Counted from the first letter of the stretch, positions 1 through 6,835 are shown. The stretch is DNA of 6,835 nt from Fidelibacterota bacterium (GCA_016784265.1 JADHUZ010000072.1:1-6835); one strand, 5' to 3'. Made by a program: numbers and translations. The notes: generated from the sequence alone by a model not told the origin.

Positions 1-1
1 T

Positions 2-1573
2 GTTGACCCCGGCGATGCGACAAATCGAACGGTCGTAACTTTCGTCGGCGAACCAGAGCCTGTCAAAGAAGCGGCGTTTGTTTGTATCAAAAAAGCGGCG
101 GAAGTTATAGATATGCGGAATCACAAAGGTGCGCATGCTCGAAGCGGTGCAACAGATGTGTGCCCTTTTGTTCCCGTCAGCGGCGTTACGATGGAAGATT
201 GTGCGAAAATGGCGCATGAAGTTGGCGAGCGAGTCGGGAAAGAACTCGATATTCCAGTATATTTTTATGAAAATGCGGCAACGAAACCAGAAAATCAAAA
301 CCTCGCTGTTGTCCGTGCGGGCGAATATGAAGGCTTGCAAGAACGATTTGAAAATCCCGACAGACAACCTGATTTTGGTCCAGCAGAATGGAGCGAGCAT
401 GTGCAAAAAGTCGGCGCAACGAATATATCGGCGCGTGAATTTTTGATTGCTTACAACATCAACTTGAACACACGCGATAAAAAAATGGCGAAAAATATTG
501 CACTTTCGATTCGTGAACAAGGCAGATTGAAACGCGACGAAAACCGAAAAATTATGCGCGATGCGGATGGAAATAAATTGCGCGTACCGGGAATTTTTAC
601 GCATTGCAAAGCAGTCGGTTGGTATATCGACGAATTCAATTGTGCCCAAATTTCGATGAACTTAACAAATTGCAATATCACGCCAGCACACAAGGTTTTT
701 GATAAAGTTTGCGAAATGGCGGCGGCGAGTGGATTGCGCGTTACAGGCTCGGAATTGGTTGGACTTTTGCCGAAAAAAGCAATGACAGATGCGGGCAAAT
801 TTTTCCTCAAAAAACAAGGAAAATCGGCTGGCGTGCCAGAAAGTGAATTGATTCGAATCGCGGTGCAATCGATGGGACTTTCTGAATTATATCAGTTCAA
901 ATCCGAAGAGAAAATCATCGAATATTCCATCAAAACAGATGCGCCAAAATTGGTTGACTTAACTGTCAGCGGGTTTGCAGATGAACTTTCGACAGATTCA
1001 CCGGCGCCGGGCGGCGGTTCGGTTGCGGCTTTAGCAGGCTCGATGGCGGCGGCACTCGGAACAATGGTTGCCAATCTTACCGTCGGCAAAAAGGGAATGA
1101 ATGAAGTTTGGGAAGAAATGAAAAAAGTCGCCGAGCACGGACAAATACTGAAAGATGAATTGCTTCATTTCGTCGATGCAGACACGGATGCGTTTAATCA
1201 AATGATGGCGGCGGCGCGATTGCCAAAAAAGACCGACGAGCAAATCGAAGCACGAAATCTGGCAATGCTCGAAGCGAATAAAGTCGGCATCAACATTCCG
1301 CTTTCAGTAATGCGAACTTGCGCAAAAGTCATCACCATTTTGGAAGCCGTCGCAGAGCGTGGAAATCCAAATTCCTTGTCAGATGCAGGAGTTGGTGCGC
1401 TGATGCTGAAATCGGCAATTTTGGGCGCTTCGATGAATGTTTCGATAAACCTTCCCGGCGTGGAAGAGGATATCGAATTTACGAAAAATGTCAAAGATGA
1501 AGTGAAGCAGATAGAAGAAGCAACGATTGACCATTTGACAAAATTTGCTCATTCGGTGTTTAAAAAATTGTAA
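2..1573 (+). CDS. ftcD: Bifunctional glutamate formimidoyltransferase / formimidoyltetrahydrofolate cyclodeaminase (5'-truncated by window edge)
   Basis: This enzyme moves the formimino group from N-formimidoyl-glutamate (from histidine breakdown) to tetrahydrofolate, then deaminates the product to 5,10-methenyl-THF plus ammonia; it is cytosolic. The frame is open to the left edge, and the visible protein begins VDPGDATNRTVVTFVG, which aligns with about residue 38 of human FTCD as I recall it. The ATG at 113 is therefore an internal Met, not the start. Numbering from base 2, the formimidoyltransferase part is about residues 1-305. It includes HKGAHAR, whose H45 aligns with the catalytic His82 of mammalian FTCD, then RAGEYE, DFGP and FLIAYNINL. 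The cyclodeaminase part is about 317-523, with APGGGSVAA (335-343) and VDADTDAFN (391-399). A segment at 175-205 is roughly 16 residues longer than in the human enzyme. It ends in TAA and is convergent with the next gene. No hut genes are visible. Family assignment is very secure. Confidence 0.96.
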   Translation, partial: VDPGDATNRTVVTFVGEPEPVKEAAFVCIKKAAEVIDMRNHKGAHARSGATDVCPFVPVSGVTMEDCAKMAHEVGERVGKELDIPVYFYENAATKPENQNLAVVRAGEYEGLQERFENPDRQPDFGPAEWSEHVQKVGATNISAREFLIAYNINLNTRDKKMAKNIALSIREQGRLKRDENRKIMRDADGNKLRVPGIFTHCKAVGWYIDEFNCAQISMNLTNCNITPAHKVFDKVCEMAAASGLRVTGSELVGLLPKKAMTDAGKFFLKKQGKSAGVPESELIRIAVQSMGLSELYQFKSEEKIIEYSIKTDAPKLVDLTVSGFADELSTDSPAPGGGSVAALAGSMAAALGTMVANLTVGKKGMNEVWEEMKKVAEHGQILKDELLHFVDADTDAFNQMMAAARLPKKTDEQIEARNLAMLEANKVGINIPLSVMRTCAKVITILEAVAERGNPNSLSDAGVGALMLKSAILGASMNVSINLPGVEEDIEFTKNVKDEVKQIEEATIDHLTKFAHSVFKKL

Positions 1574-1597
1574 AAAAAGGGGCGGAGAACACAAAGA

Positions 1598-1614
1598 TAT
1601 CAGCAATGCTGATA
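1598..1614 (-). terminator. Candidate intrinsic terminator of the minus-strand operon
   Basis: A perfect 7-bp inverted repeat, TATCAGC-AAT-GCTGATA, lies in the 74-base spacer between the convergent ftcD and the small membrane-protein gene. Read on the minus strand, the hairpin is followed by TCTTTGTGTT, which is T-rich but interrupted. This fits an intrinsic terminator about 33 bases after the operon's last stop codon. On the plus strand no T tract follows, so any use for ftcD would be weak. The stem is only moderately GC-rich, so the call is tentative. Confidence 0.4.
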
Positions 1615-1647
1615 ATAATGACGAAATAAATGTTGTCTTGTGCGTTG

Positions 1648-2058
1648 TTACAGTTCGAGCGGAGCGCGATTTCGCTTTTGGCGAATGGCATTCACAATTG
1701 ATAATATTTTTGGTGTAGAAATAAAATAACGCTCTAACCTGCGTTTCCATGGAATATCGAGTAAGATAATCCCAATTAAAACGGTCAATATGCCTTGTCC
1801 CGGTGTGAAAAACATAACGATTCCAAGCAAAAGGAAAATCAAGCCAAATAGGTTTTTGAGCAAATGAAACAAAACGCGCAAAAATGGATTTTGGAAACTT
1901 TGTTTTCCCGCACCTTTCGAGATGAAATAATTGGCAGGGATTTTGCAAAGCAATCATGGAATCGTCGCAATGCTCCCGACAAATACAATCACAGAGGTTG
2001 CCGTCATAATCAGCCAGTTGCTTTGCATCCATCCAGCCAAAGTCTGAATCCATTCCAT
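1648..2058 (-). pseudogene. PGPGW-like small inner-membrane protein interrupted by one in-frame TGA
   Basis: This last gene of the operon has ATG at 2058, sharing one base with the TGA stop of the MFS gene (TGATG), and ends in TAA at 1648. The frame has 136 codons and is continuous except for a TGA at codon 35. The parts before it (34 aa, one membrane segment at about 15-33) and after it (101 aa) join into one sensible protein. A basic amphipathic stretch ending in KIPANYF follows the TGA. Then come a hydrophobic hairpin at about 66-100 centred on PGQG (86-89), a basic KRRLERYF segment and a C-terminal APLEL. This resembles small PGPGW-type (PF09656-like) proteins of unknown function, in which, as I recall, the first membrane segment is followed by a P-W-L-hydrophobic-R-hydrophobic-P-A-D-Y-F pattern. 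The TGA falls where that Trp is expected, one base from TGG. It could be a pseudogene, a readthrough product, a sequencing error, or a 101-aa protein restarting at the TTG at 1953. Confidence 0.65.
1954..1956 (-). other. In-frame TGA codon inside the small membrane-protein gene
   Basis: On the minus strand the codons read ATT CCA TGA TTG CTT TGC AAA ATC. Both flanks are in the same frame and belong to the same apparent protein. The codon immediately after the TGA is TTG, a possible restart codon. A single G-to-A change of TGG would create this stop. Confidence 0.85.
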
Positions 2059-2060
2059 CA
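2056..2060 (-). promoter_or_regulatory. TGATG stop/start overlap (MFS gene to small membrane-protein gene)
   Basis: The TGA of the MFS gene (2060-2058) shares its final A with the ATG (2058-2056) of the next gene. Such overlaps usually allow ribosomes to terminate and reinitiate, so the downstream gene is translated in coupling with the exporter. Only a weak GGA lies just upstream. The overlap also shows that TGA acts as a real terminator here. Confidence 0.75.
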
Positions 2061-3320
2061 ATCCAAAAGTCCAACCGCTGGTTCGATTTTTTGTTCGTCC
2101 AAAGGTTTGGCGAAAAAACCTTGCTGAAACATTTTTACAACAAACACGCCCGCTATCGGCATTGCAAAAAGAATCGCATTCCATAAAAACGCTATTTCAA
2201 CGCTAAATTTTTCGGCAACCCAACCAAGAAACATGGCAACGCAAACCATCATTACTCGCACAAAAATCCCCCAAAGTGTTTGCATTCTTCCCATCACCTC
2301 GTTTGGCACTTTTTCCATCATAATGGTGCGAGAAATAATTCGTGCAGAATTGTTCGCAATTCCCATCAAGAAGAACAAAATCAAACTTGCAAAAAACACG
2401 CCAACACCAAACATCATTCCGCAAGCAATGGTCGCAAGTCCATACAAAATGCCAAGCACAATATCACGCCGAAATCGTTGCAAAAATAAAAGCGAAAGAA
2501 ATGTAGCGAGAAATGCACCAGCGCCATACGCACCATCGAGCAAACCAAACCCTTTCGCGCCCATGCCGAGCACATCTTCGCTGAATGCCAGCGTAACAAT
2601 CGGGAACCCGCCCCAAACGGCAATGTCGCTCAACACAGCGCTCAGCCCATATCCAAAAATCATTTTGTTGGAACGCGCAAAAGCGAAACCCTTTTTCAAT
2701 GATTTGATAACTTGATGATCGCCTGCATCTCGTGCGCCCATTTTATACGGTACAGCCATAAGAAATAATGCCGATAGAAAATATGTCCCCGCATTGAGCC
2801 AAAGCGCAACCTCCGCACCAAAGTCCGCAACAATAAATCCGCCAATTGCAGCGCCAAACAAGATGCCAATTTGATACGATGCAGATAAAAACGAATTGGC
2901 TTGCATATATTTTCTTCCAGAAACAATTTCCTGCGTAAATGCCGATGCACAAGGCCAAAACAACGAACTTCCAATGCTCAAGAAAAATGAAAGGAGGTAA
3001 ATTTGCCACAATTCAAATGTGCCCAATCGGAATGAAATAAGAACCACCAAAAGCACAATAATCCGATAAAAATCCAAAAAAACGAGGATGTGTTTTCGGT
3101 TGTAGCGGTCGATTATTGTTCCGCCAATCAAAACTATCAACATCCCTGGGATTGTGGTAACAACCGCCAGATGCGCCAACGCCATTTTTGAGCCAGTTGC
3201 CTCCAAAACTATCCAGCCCACAGCGATAAAATTGAGTCCCCAGCCAAACAATGAAATCGTGTTCCCGAAAAAGAATAAGAAAAATGCACGATTTTTGAAT
3301 ATGTTGAATTTGTTGTTCAA
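2058..3320 (-). CDS. Major facilitator superfamily exporter, EntS-like (MFS_3 type)
   Basis: The product is a predicted 420-aa proton-coupled secondary transporter of the inner membrane with about 12 membrane helices. The N-terminus (FKNRAFF, then FGNTISLFGWGLNFIAVGWIVLEATGS) is typical of the EntS/MFS_3 subgroup, whose members export siderophores, macrolides or unknown compounds. The signature loop between helices 2 and 3 is present as GGTIIDRYNRK (66-76), with D71, R72, R75 and K76 in place. A charged central loop (RDAGDHQVIKSLKKG) separates the two six-helix halves, and length is normal for the family. The only usable start is TTG at 3320: no ATG or GTG lies between the in-frame TGA of the preceding gene and the conserved NRAFF. 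No clear Shine-Dalgarno sequence precedes it. It follows the MATE gene by 6 bases in the same frame and overlaps the next gene by one base. Substrate cannot be predicted; the family is secure, the subgroup less so. Confidence 0.9.
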   Translation of the reverse strand: MNNKFNIFKNRAFFLFFFGNTISLFGWGLNFIAVGWIVLEATGSKMALAHLAVVTTIPGMLIVLIGGTIIDRYNRKHILVFLDFYRIIVLLVVLISFRLGTFELWQIYLLSFFLSIGSSLFWPCASAFTQEIVSGRKYMQANSFLSASYQIGILFGAAIGGFIVADFGAEVALWLNAGTYFLSALFLMAVPYKMGARDAGDHQVIKSLKKGFAFARSNKMIFGYGLSAVLSDIAVWGGFPIVTLAFSEDVLGMGAKGFGLLDGAYGAGAFLATFLSLLFLQRFRRDIVLGILYGLATIACGMMFGVGVFFASLILFFLMGIANNSARIISRTIMMEKVPNEVMGRMQTLWGIFVRVMMVCVAMFLGWVAEKFSVEIAFLWNAILFAMPIAGVFVVKMFQQGFFAKPLDEQKIEPAVGLLD

Positions 3321-3329
3321 AGCAAATCA
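3318..3329 (-). promoter_or_regulatory. MATE-MFS junction: TGA, two sense codons, TTG start, all in one frame
   Basis: The minus strand reads TGA TTT GCT TTG AAC AAC. The MATE stop (3329-3327), two intervening codons and the MFS start TTG (3320-3318) are in the same frame. No ribosome binding site of usual strength is seen upstream of the TTG. Translation of the MFS protein therefore probably depends on ribosomes finishing the MATE gene, either by reinitiation or conceivably by low-level UGA readthrough. Confidence 0.7.
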
Positions 3330-4715
3330 GATGTTTTCAGAAAATTTGAGCGCAGGATTGAAATCCGATGCACGCTCAATCGATTTCAGATTTGTCAACA
3401 GCCATGTGATTGCAACGAGCGGCGCAATAAAAAACGAAATTAGCATGGAAGTCCAAATCCACTCTATCGGCGCATCGAACCAAAAAATGCCAGCGAGAGA
3501 AAGAGGAACGCTGATAGCAATGACGCGCAAAATCGTGGTCACAAGCATCGGCAAGCCTTTGCCAAGTCCTTGCAAAACACGACCGCTCGTCATGCCGATT
3601 GCGATTAGCGGATAGGCAAATACAAGATATCGGATATAAGTTTTGCCAACGGTGATAATTCCATCAACCGCTGTAAATTGCGCAATAATCCATTCGGCAT
3701 AAATCCAAAAAATCAACGCCAAAGTAGCGCTGATGACAATTGATCTCGCCATTCCGTAAAAAATGATGGATCGCATCAAATTAAATCGTTTTGCGCCATA
3801 AAACATCCCAACCAGCGTAACCAATGCTTGTGCGATTGAGCCGATTGGCATAAAAAAGATATGATCAATCCGATGCGCTACTGTGTAACCAGCCACGGCA
3901 TCATTTCCATATAAGACAAGAATGCGGTTGAAAATCATCGAGCCGAATGACATGATAATCATCGAAAGCGAAGCGGGAATACCGATTTGCATAATTTTAC
4001 CCACAATTTTTGCCGAAAATGAAAAATCTCTGGGCGAAAATGTAACATAAGCATGCTTTTTGAAAAACAACAAGTAAACGAAAATTAGAACCGTAATGGT
4101 TTGGCTCACGACCGTTGCCAATCCAGCGCCGAACACGCCCAAATCGAACGTAAAAATAAACAGCGGATCTAAAAAAATGTTCAAAACCGTTCCAAACCCC
4201 TGAATAATCATGGGTGATTTTGTATCGCCTTCTCCCGTGAGGATAGAACGAAAAATCACCGAGATCACAGAAAACACAAATCCAAAAGATAAAATCCTGA
4301 AATATCCCAAGCCCATTTGATGCACATCGCCGCTTGCTCCCAAAATCGTTAGCAATTGACTCCCAAAAACCAAACCGCCAGTTGTAAAAATCGCTCCCAA
4401 AACCAAGCCAAGTAAAATAGAATGCTCTGCGGCGTTGTCAGCCTGATGTTTATTTTCCTCGCCGATAAATTTTGCAATCACCGCGGTTATTCCGGAGCCA
4501 ATGCCAAATGTTATTCCAAGTGCAAAAAACACAAGTGGCATCACAAACGCAACCGCCGTGATTGCATCTCCGCCCAATTTGCCAACAAAAAACATATCCG
4601 CAAGCGAATAAATGGTCATAGTCAACATTCCGAACATCACAGGCATTGCCAGTTTCCACATTGCACGGCGCGGATTATTCAGAAAATCGGATAATCTGGA
4701 TTCTTTTGGCTGCAT
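3327..4715 (-). CDS. MATE-family multidrug efflux transporter
   Basis: The product is a predicted 462-aa cation-coupled exporter of the inner membrane, with about 12 membrane helices in two homologous halves; length is normal for the family. Helix 1 carries YSLADMFFVGKLGGDAI, and D40 matches the conserved helix-1 Asp of NorM-type pumps. The family hallmark GEGDTKSP (161-168) is followed by NIFLDPLFIF (179-188) and GVFGAGLATVVSQ. The second half repeats the fold from about residue 235 (KIMQIGIPASLSM) and has the typical GRVLQGLGKG near helix 10. The start ATG at 4715 overlaps the TAA of the upstream gene by one base, so the two are probably translationally coupled. It ends in TGA. Family members export cationic drugs, dyes or fluoroquinolones, but the actual substrate cannot be told. 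The family call is very secure; NorM versus MepA/DinF-like subgroup is not resolved. Confidence 0.95.
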   Translation of the reverse strand: MQPKESRLSDFLNNPRRAMWKLAMPVMFGMLTMTIYSLADMFFVGKLGGDAITAVAFVMPLVFFALGITFGIGSGITAVIAKFIGEENKHQADNAAEHSILLGLVLGAIFTTGGLVFGSQLLTILGASGDVHQMGLGYFRILSFGFVFSVISVIFRSILTGEGDTKSPMIIQGFGTVLNIFLDPLFIFTFDLGVFGAGLATVVSQTITVLIFVYLLFFKKHAYVTFSPRDFSFSAKIVGKIMQIGIPASLSMIIMSFGSMIFNRILVLYGNDAVAGYTVAHRIDHIFFMPIGSIAQALVTLVGMFYGAKRFNLMRSIIFYGMARSIVISATLALIFWIYAEWIIAQFTAVDGIITVGKTYIRYLVFAYPLIAIGMTSGRVLQGLGKGLPMLVTTILRVIAISVPLSLAGIFWFDAPIEWIWTSMLISFFIAPLVAITWLLTNLKSIERASDFNPALKFSENI

Positions 4716-4717
4716 TA
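4713..4717 (-). promoter_or_regulatory. TAATG stop/start overlap (ATPase-TPR gene to MATE gene)
   Basis: The TAA of the upstream gene (4717-4715) shares its last A with the ATG of the MATE gene (4715-4713). Only a weak GAAG precedes it, so expression of the MATE pump is likely coupled to translation of the signalling protein. Confidence 0.75.
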
Positions 4718-6835
4718 TTTTACTTCAATTTGCGAAAGTTCTTTGTTAACCGGGACATTTTCTAAAAATTGCTTTCGTATTTCAATGTCTTTAATCCGCT
4801 CTGATTGTTTGCTCAGGCATTCTTTCGCCAAACGAAAATATTTTTGTTGTCGCGTTTTATTCCCCGCATTTCGATATATTTTCCCAAGCCGCAAATAAAA
4901 CTCCGACGCACGCGAAAAAGATTTGTCTGGCAAGTTTTCCTCAATCGTATTTATCGTCGTATCTACTGCTGAATCGTTTATCATCTGTTGAGCCTCTGCG
5001 AAAATGAGATACAAGAAGTGATAACATTTGGTAATTGTGGAATTGGTAGATTCTATTTGTTTTTGGTTTTCAAAAAATGCTTTCATCGCTTCTTTCGGCT
5101 TACCTATTTGCAGAAAAGCATCAATCTGCAAAACAACGGCTTCAATCCATGCGTCTTGTTGATGTTCGTTATTTTTTAATTTATCAATGTTTTGCGCTAT
5201 AATTTTAAGCGATTTGCTAAAATTCCCTTTCCGAAATTCAATTTCCGCATGCGTGATTTTCGCGACATGAAAAAAATCGACTTTGATTTTTTTATAGATT
5301 TCTATTGAGTTCAAGATTGTTATCTCTGCTCGCTCGACATCACCAATTGTCATTAGAATGATTGCTAATTCGCGTTGCCGCGCTGCCGTCGCGCGTGGAT
5401 TGTTTGTTTCTTTGGCAATCTGAATGGACTGTTGATAATGTAACTTGGAAATGTCTAATCTGCCTTGAATTTTTGCAATATCTGCAAGATGGGCATAACA
5501 AACAGATGTCGCATTGTGATGTTTGATTCTCTTAGAAAATGGCAAGACATCTTCAAATAAAACCGTTGCGGTTTCAAAATCTTCTTTTTCTTTGTATAAC
5601 AAGGCTCTCATCACGCGCGTAGCAACAATTGCATCCACCGCACCAAGTGATTCTGCAATTTCTGTGCTTTTTGCGTAATTGTTTTCCGATTGTTCATATT
5701 TTTTTAATAGGCGATAGATTGATCCAAGTGTCGCATAACGATTGAGCAGGATTCGCTTGTCACCTATTTTTATCGCAATGTCAATGGCTTTTTGTAAAAG
5801 GTCTAATGCCTTCTTATAATCGCCCAAAAGTCTAATGTTTTCTGCAAGGAAACCCGTGGCTGCCGATTCGACCTTTAAATTATTTGTTTTTTTAGATAGA
5901 TCAATTGTTCTGGTTAATATCGCTTTCGATTTTTTGTATTCATCAATTTGCATAAACGATTGCCCCAATGATAACATTAATTCCGTTTCCATTTTCCGGT
6001 TATTTGTCTCTTTTAGCAAGTTTAATACTATTTTGCTCTGTTGGATGCTTTGTTCAAATTGTTTTGTCCGATAATAATATAAAAACAGAAAATATTCTTC
6101 TTTTAACTTGTGTTGAGGACTTTGAGATTTTTCCGAAATTGCCATGACATTTTGATAAATATTCAGGGTTTCATCGCGCATGCCTGTTAAGTCAAACAGT
6201 TGAAAACCCAACCCGTAAACTTCGATGAGGCGGATAAAGTGTTTTGGATTGTTTTCGTCCAACATTTCCAAACAATTTTTATAAATCTGGTGTCCTAATT
6301 TAAAATTATAATTCTTCACAACTTGCCTTAGTGCCTTAACGAGTGCTGGTCTTGCTTTGGTTGTATTTTTAGCACCATACCAATGTTGCGCCAAATATAG
6401 AATTTTTCGCGGCGACTCATTAATAAACACTGATTCACCAATTTCTGCAGATATTGAATGGAGTTTACGCTTGTTTCGCATCAAAATAGTAGATTCCGTC
6501 GCATCGCGTACTGAGCCGTGAGCGAATTTTATTTCTTGTAAATTTTTTACTTCTTGCAAAAATCGTCCTTGTATCAACTGTTCTAATATCTCTGAAAAGC
6601 CCAGAGTAAAATGTGCTTTATTGTACATTTTTTCTAATATTTTTTTCGGAAATTGATGTCCAATTATTGATGCAAATTGTATTATTTTTTTAGAATCCTC
6701 ATGAAGTTTGTCGATTTTTTGTAACAATAAGCCGTGTATTGTTTCCGGCACATGAAAACCTACTAATTTTGTGTCAAAATACAGCACACCTTCAAAATCT
6801 TCAACGAAACCATTGTCTCGTAGTGAATATGTTAT
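4715..6835 (-). CDS. C-terminal part of a large AAA-ATPase/TPR signalling protein (5'-truncated by window edge)
   Basis: The frame is open through the right edge; 706 residues plus TAA are visible. A GTG at 6787 could be called as a start, but the 16 codons upstream (YSLRDNGFVEDFEG) continue the same domain, so it is internal. Residues about 1-65 contain VPETIHGLLLQKIDKL followed by QFASIIGHQFP. This is the end of the AAA_16/STAND-type ATPase module found in PknK-like Ser/Thr kinases, adenylate-cyclase-like proteins and large regulators (typical form: VP-x-T-hydrophobic-G...RIDRL...A-hydrophobic-IG-x-x-F). Residues about 245-670 are helical TPR-type repeats, nine or so, with recurring G-D/E-Y-x-K-A-L-D-L-L-x-K-A-I patterns. 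The C-terminus has IRKQFLENVPVN (686-697), a tail common in this family. The Walker A/B motifs and any kinase, cyclase or DNA-binding domain would lie outside. It probably integrates a signal through protein-protein contacts, and it heads the exporter operon. This gene is visibly AT-richer than ftcD. Confidence 0.88.
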   Translation of the reverse strand: MTYSLRDNGFVEDFEGVLYFDTKLVGFHVPETIHGLLLQKIDKLHEDSKKIIQFASIIGHQFPKKILEKMYNKAHFTLGFSEILEQLIQGRFLQEVKNLQEIKFAHGSVRDATESTILMRNKRKLHSISAEIGESVFINESPRKILYLAQHWYGAKNTTKARPALVKALRQVVKNYNFKLGHQIYKNCLEMLDENNPKHFIRLIEVYGLGFQLFDLTGMRDETLNIYQNVMAISEKSQSPQHKLKEEYFLFLYYYRTKQFEQSIQQSKIVLNLLKETNNRKMETELMLSLGQSFMQIDEYKKSKAILTRTIDLSKKTNNLKVESAATGFLAENIRLLGDYKKALDLLQKAIDIAIKIGDKRILLNRYATLGSIYRLLKKYEQSENNYAKSTEIAESLGAVDAIVATRVMRALLYKEKEDFETATVLFEDVLPFSKRIKHHNATSVCYAHLADIAKIQGRLDISKLHYQQSIQIAKETNNPRATAARQRELAIILMTIGDVERAEITILNSIEIYKKIKVDFFHVAKITHAEIEFRKGNFSKSLKIIAQNIDKLKNNEHQQDAWIEAVVLQIDAFLQIGKPKEAMKAFFENQKQIESTNSTITKCYHFLYLIFAEAQQMINDSAVDTTINTIEENLPDKSFSRASEFYLRLGKIYRNAGNKTRQQKYFRLAKECLSKQSERIKDIEIRKQFLENVPVNKELSQIEVK

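Noticed and set aside
113..1573. ATG at 113 as the start of FtcD
   Set aside because: The 37 codons upstream remain open and encode the conserved NRTVVTFVG region of the formimidoyltransferase domain, so the gene is cut by the window edge.
1954..1956. Selenocysteine at the in-frame TGA
   Set aside because: The protein is a small membrane protein with no redox motif, the expected residue is Trp, and no obvious SECIS-like hairpin is seen just downstream of the TGA.
1379..2074. 231-codon minus-strand open frame beginning inside the end of the MFS gene and running into ftcD
   Set aside because: It overlaps the small membrane-protein gene in another frame and runs antisense through the conserved end of ftcD. 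Its translation is Cys/His/Arg-rich, resembles no family and has no repeated or hydrophobic organisation.
2233..2715. 160-codon plus-strand open frame antisense to the MFS gene
   Set aside because: It is a shadow of a hydrophobic transporter gene. Its translation is rich in Pro, Asn, Lys and Thr, as expected from reading membrane-helix codons backwards, and it has no recognisable domain.
3154..3615. 153-codon plus-strand open frame antisense to the MATE/MFS junction
   Set aside because: It spans the ends of two well-supported genes on the opposite strand and has no recognisable content or start signal.
1648..4715. Genome-wide UGA=Trp (or Gly) code, suggested by two TGA oddities
   Set aside because: ftcD, the MATE, MFS and ATPase-TPR genes contain no internal TGA, and the Trp codons checked in ftcD and the small membrane-protein gene are TGG. 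The MFS TGA sits in a classic TGATG overlap, and reading through it gives a frame with many further TGAs over the next gene. The standard bacterial code fits best.
4715..6787. GTG at 6787 as the start of the ATPase-TPR gene
   Set aside because: The frame continues upstream to the window edge with sequence that fits the same ATPase module, and a protein starting there would begin in mid-domain.

Overview
The window comes from a bacterial chromosome or metagenomic contig and is almost entirely coding. Nothing in it fixes the organism. The bifunctional formimidoyltransferase-cyclodeaminase carries a linker of the kind I associate with Bacteroidota/Fibrobacterota-type bacteria. Shine-Dalgarno sequences are weak, the operon is tightly packed, and one end gene is a large ATPase-TPR signalling protein. 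Together these suggest an environmental Gram-negative bacterium, but that is inference only.

Layout. Bases 2-1573 (+) hold the 3' 523 codons of ftcD (histidine degradation / one-carbon folate metabolism); its first roughly 37 codons lie left of the window. A 74-base convergent spacer (1574-1647) contains a 7-bp hairpin. Everything to the right is one tightly packed minus-strand operon that begins beyond the right edge. In transcription order it reads: (1) the C-terminal 706 residues of an AAA-ATPase/TPR signalling protein (6835-4715); (2) a MATE-family multidrug exporter (4715-3327); (3) an EntS-like MFS exporter (3320-2058); (4) a small PGPGW-like membrane protein (2058-1648) broken by an in-frame TGA. 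Genes 1/2 overlap in TAATG, genes 3/4 overlap in TGATG, and genes 2/3 are 6 bases apart. This is the arrangement expected of a co-transcribed, translationally coupled unit.

How the genes may work together. The operon pairs a large signal-sensing or scaffold protein (its input or catalytic domain is outside the window) with two different exporter families and a small inner-membrane protein. A reasonable inference is an efflux or stress-response unit, but no substrate can be read from the sequence. ftcD is convergent and metabolically unrelated.

The points most worth a second look both involve UGA. First, the small membrane protein reads through as one continuous family-like protein if a single TGA codon (1954-1956) is taken as Trp. 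Second, the MATE and MFS genes lie in the same reading frame, separated by one TGA and two sense codons, and the MFS gene has only a TTG start. The rest of the window argues against a genome-wide UGA reassignment. No CRISPR array, tRNA, rRNA, insertion sequence or phage gene is visible, and no stretch over 300 bases lacks a gene.
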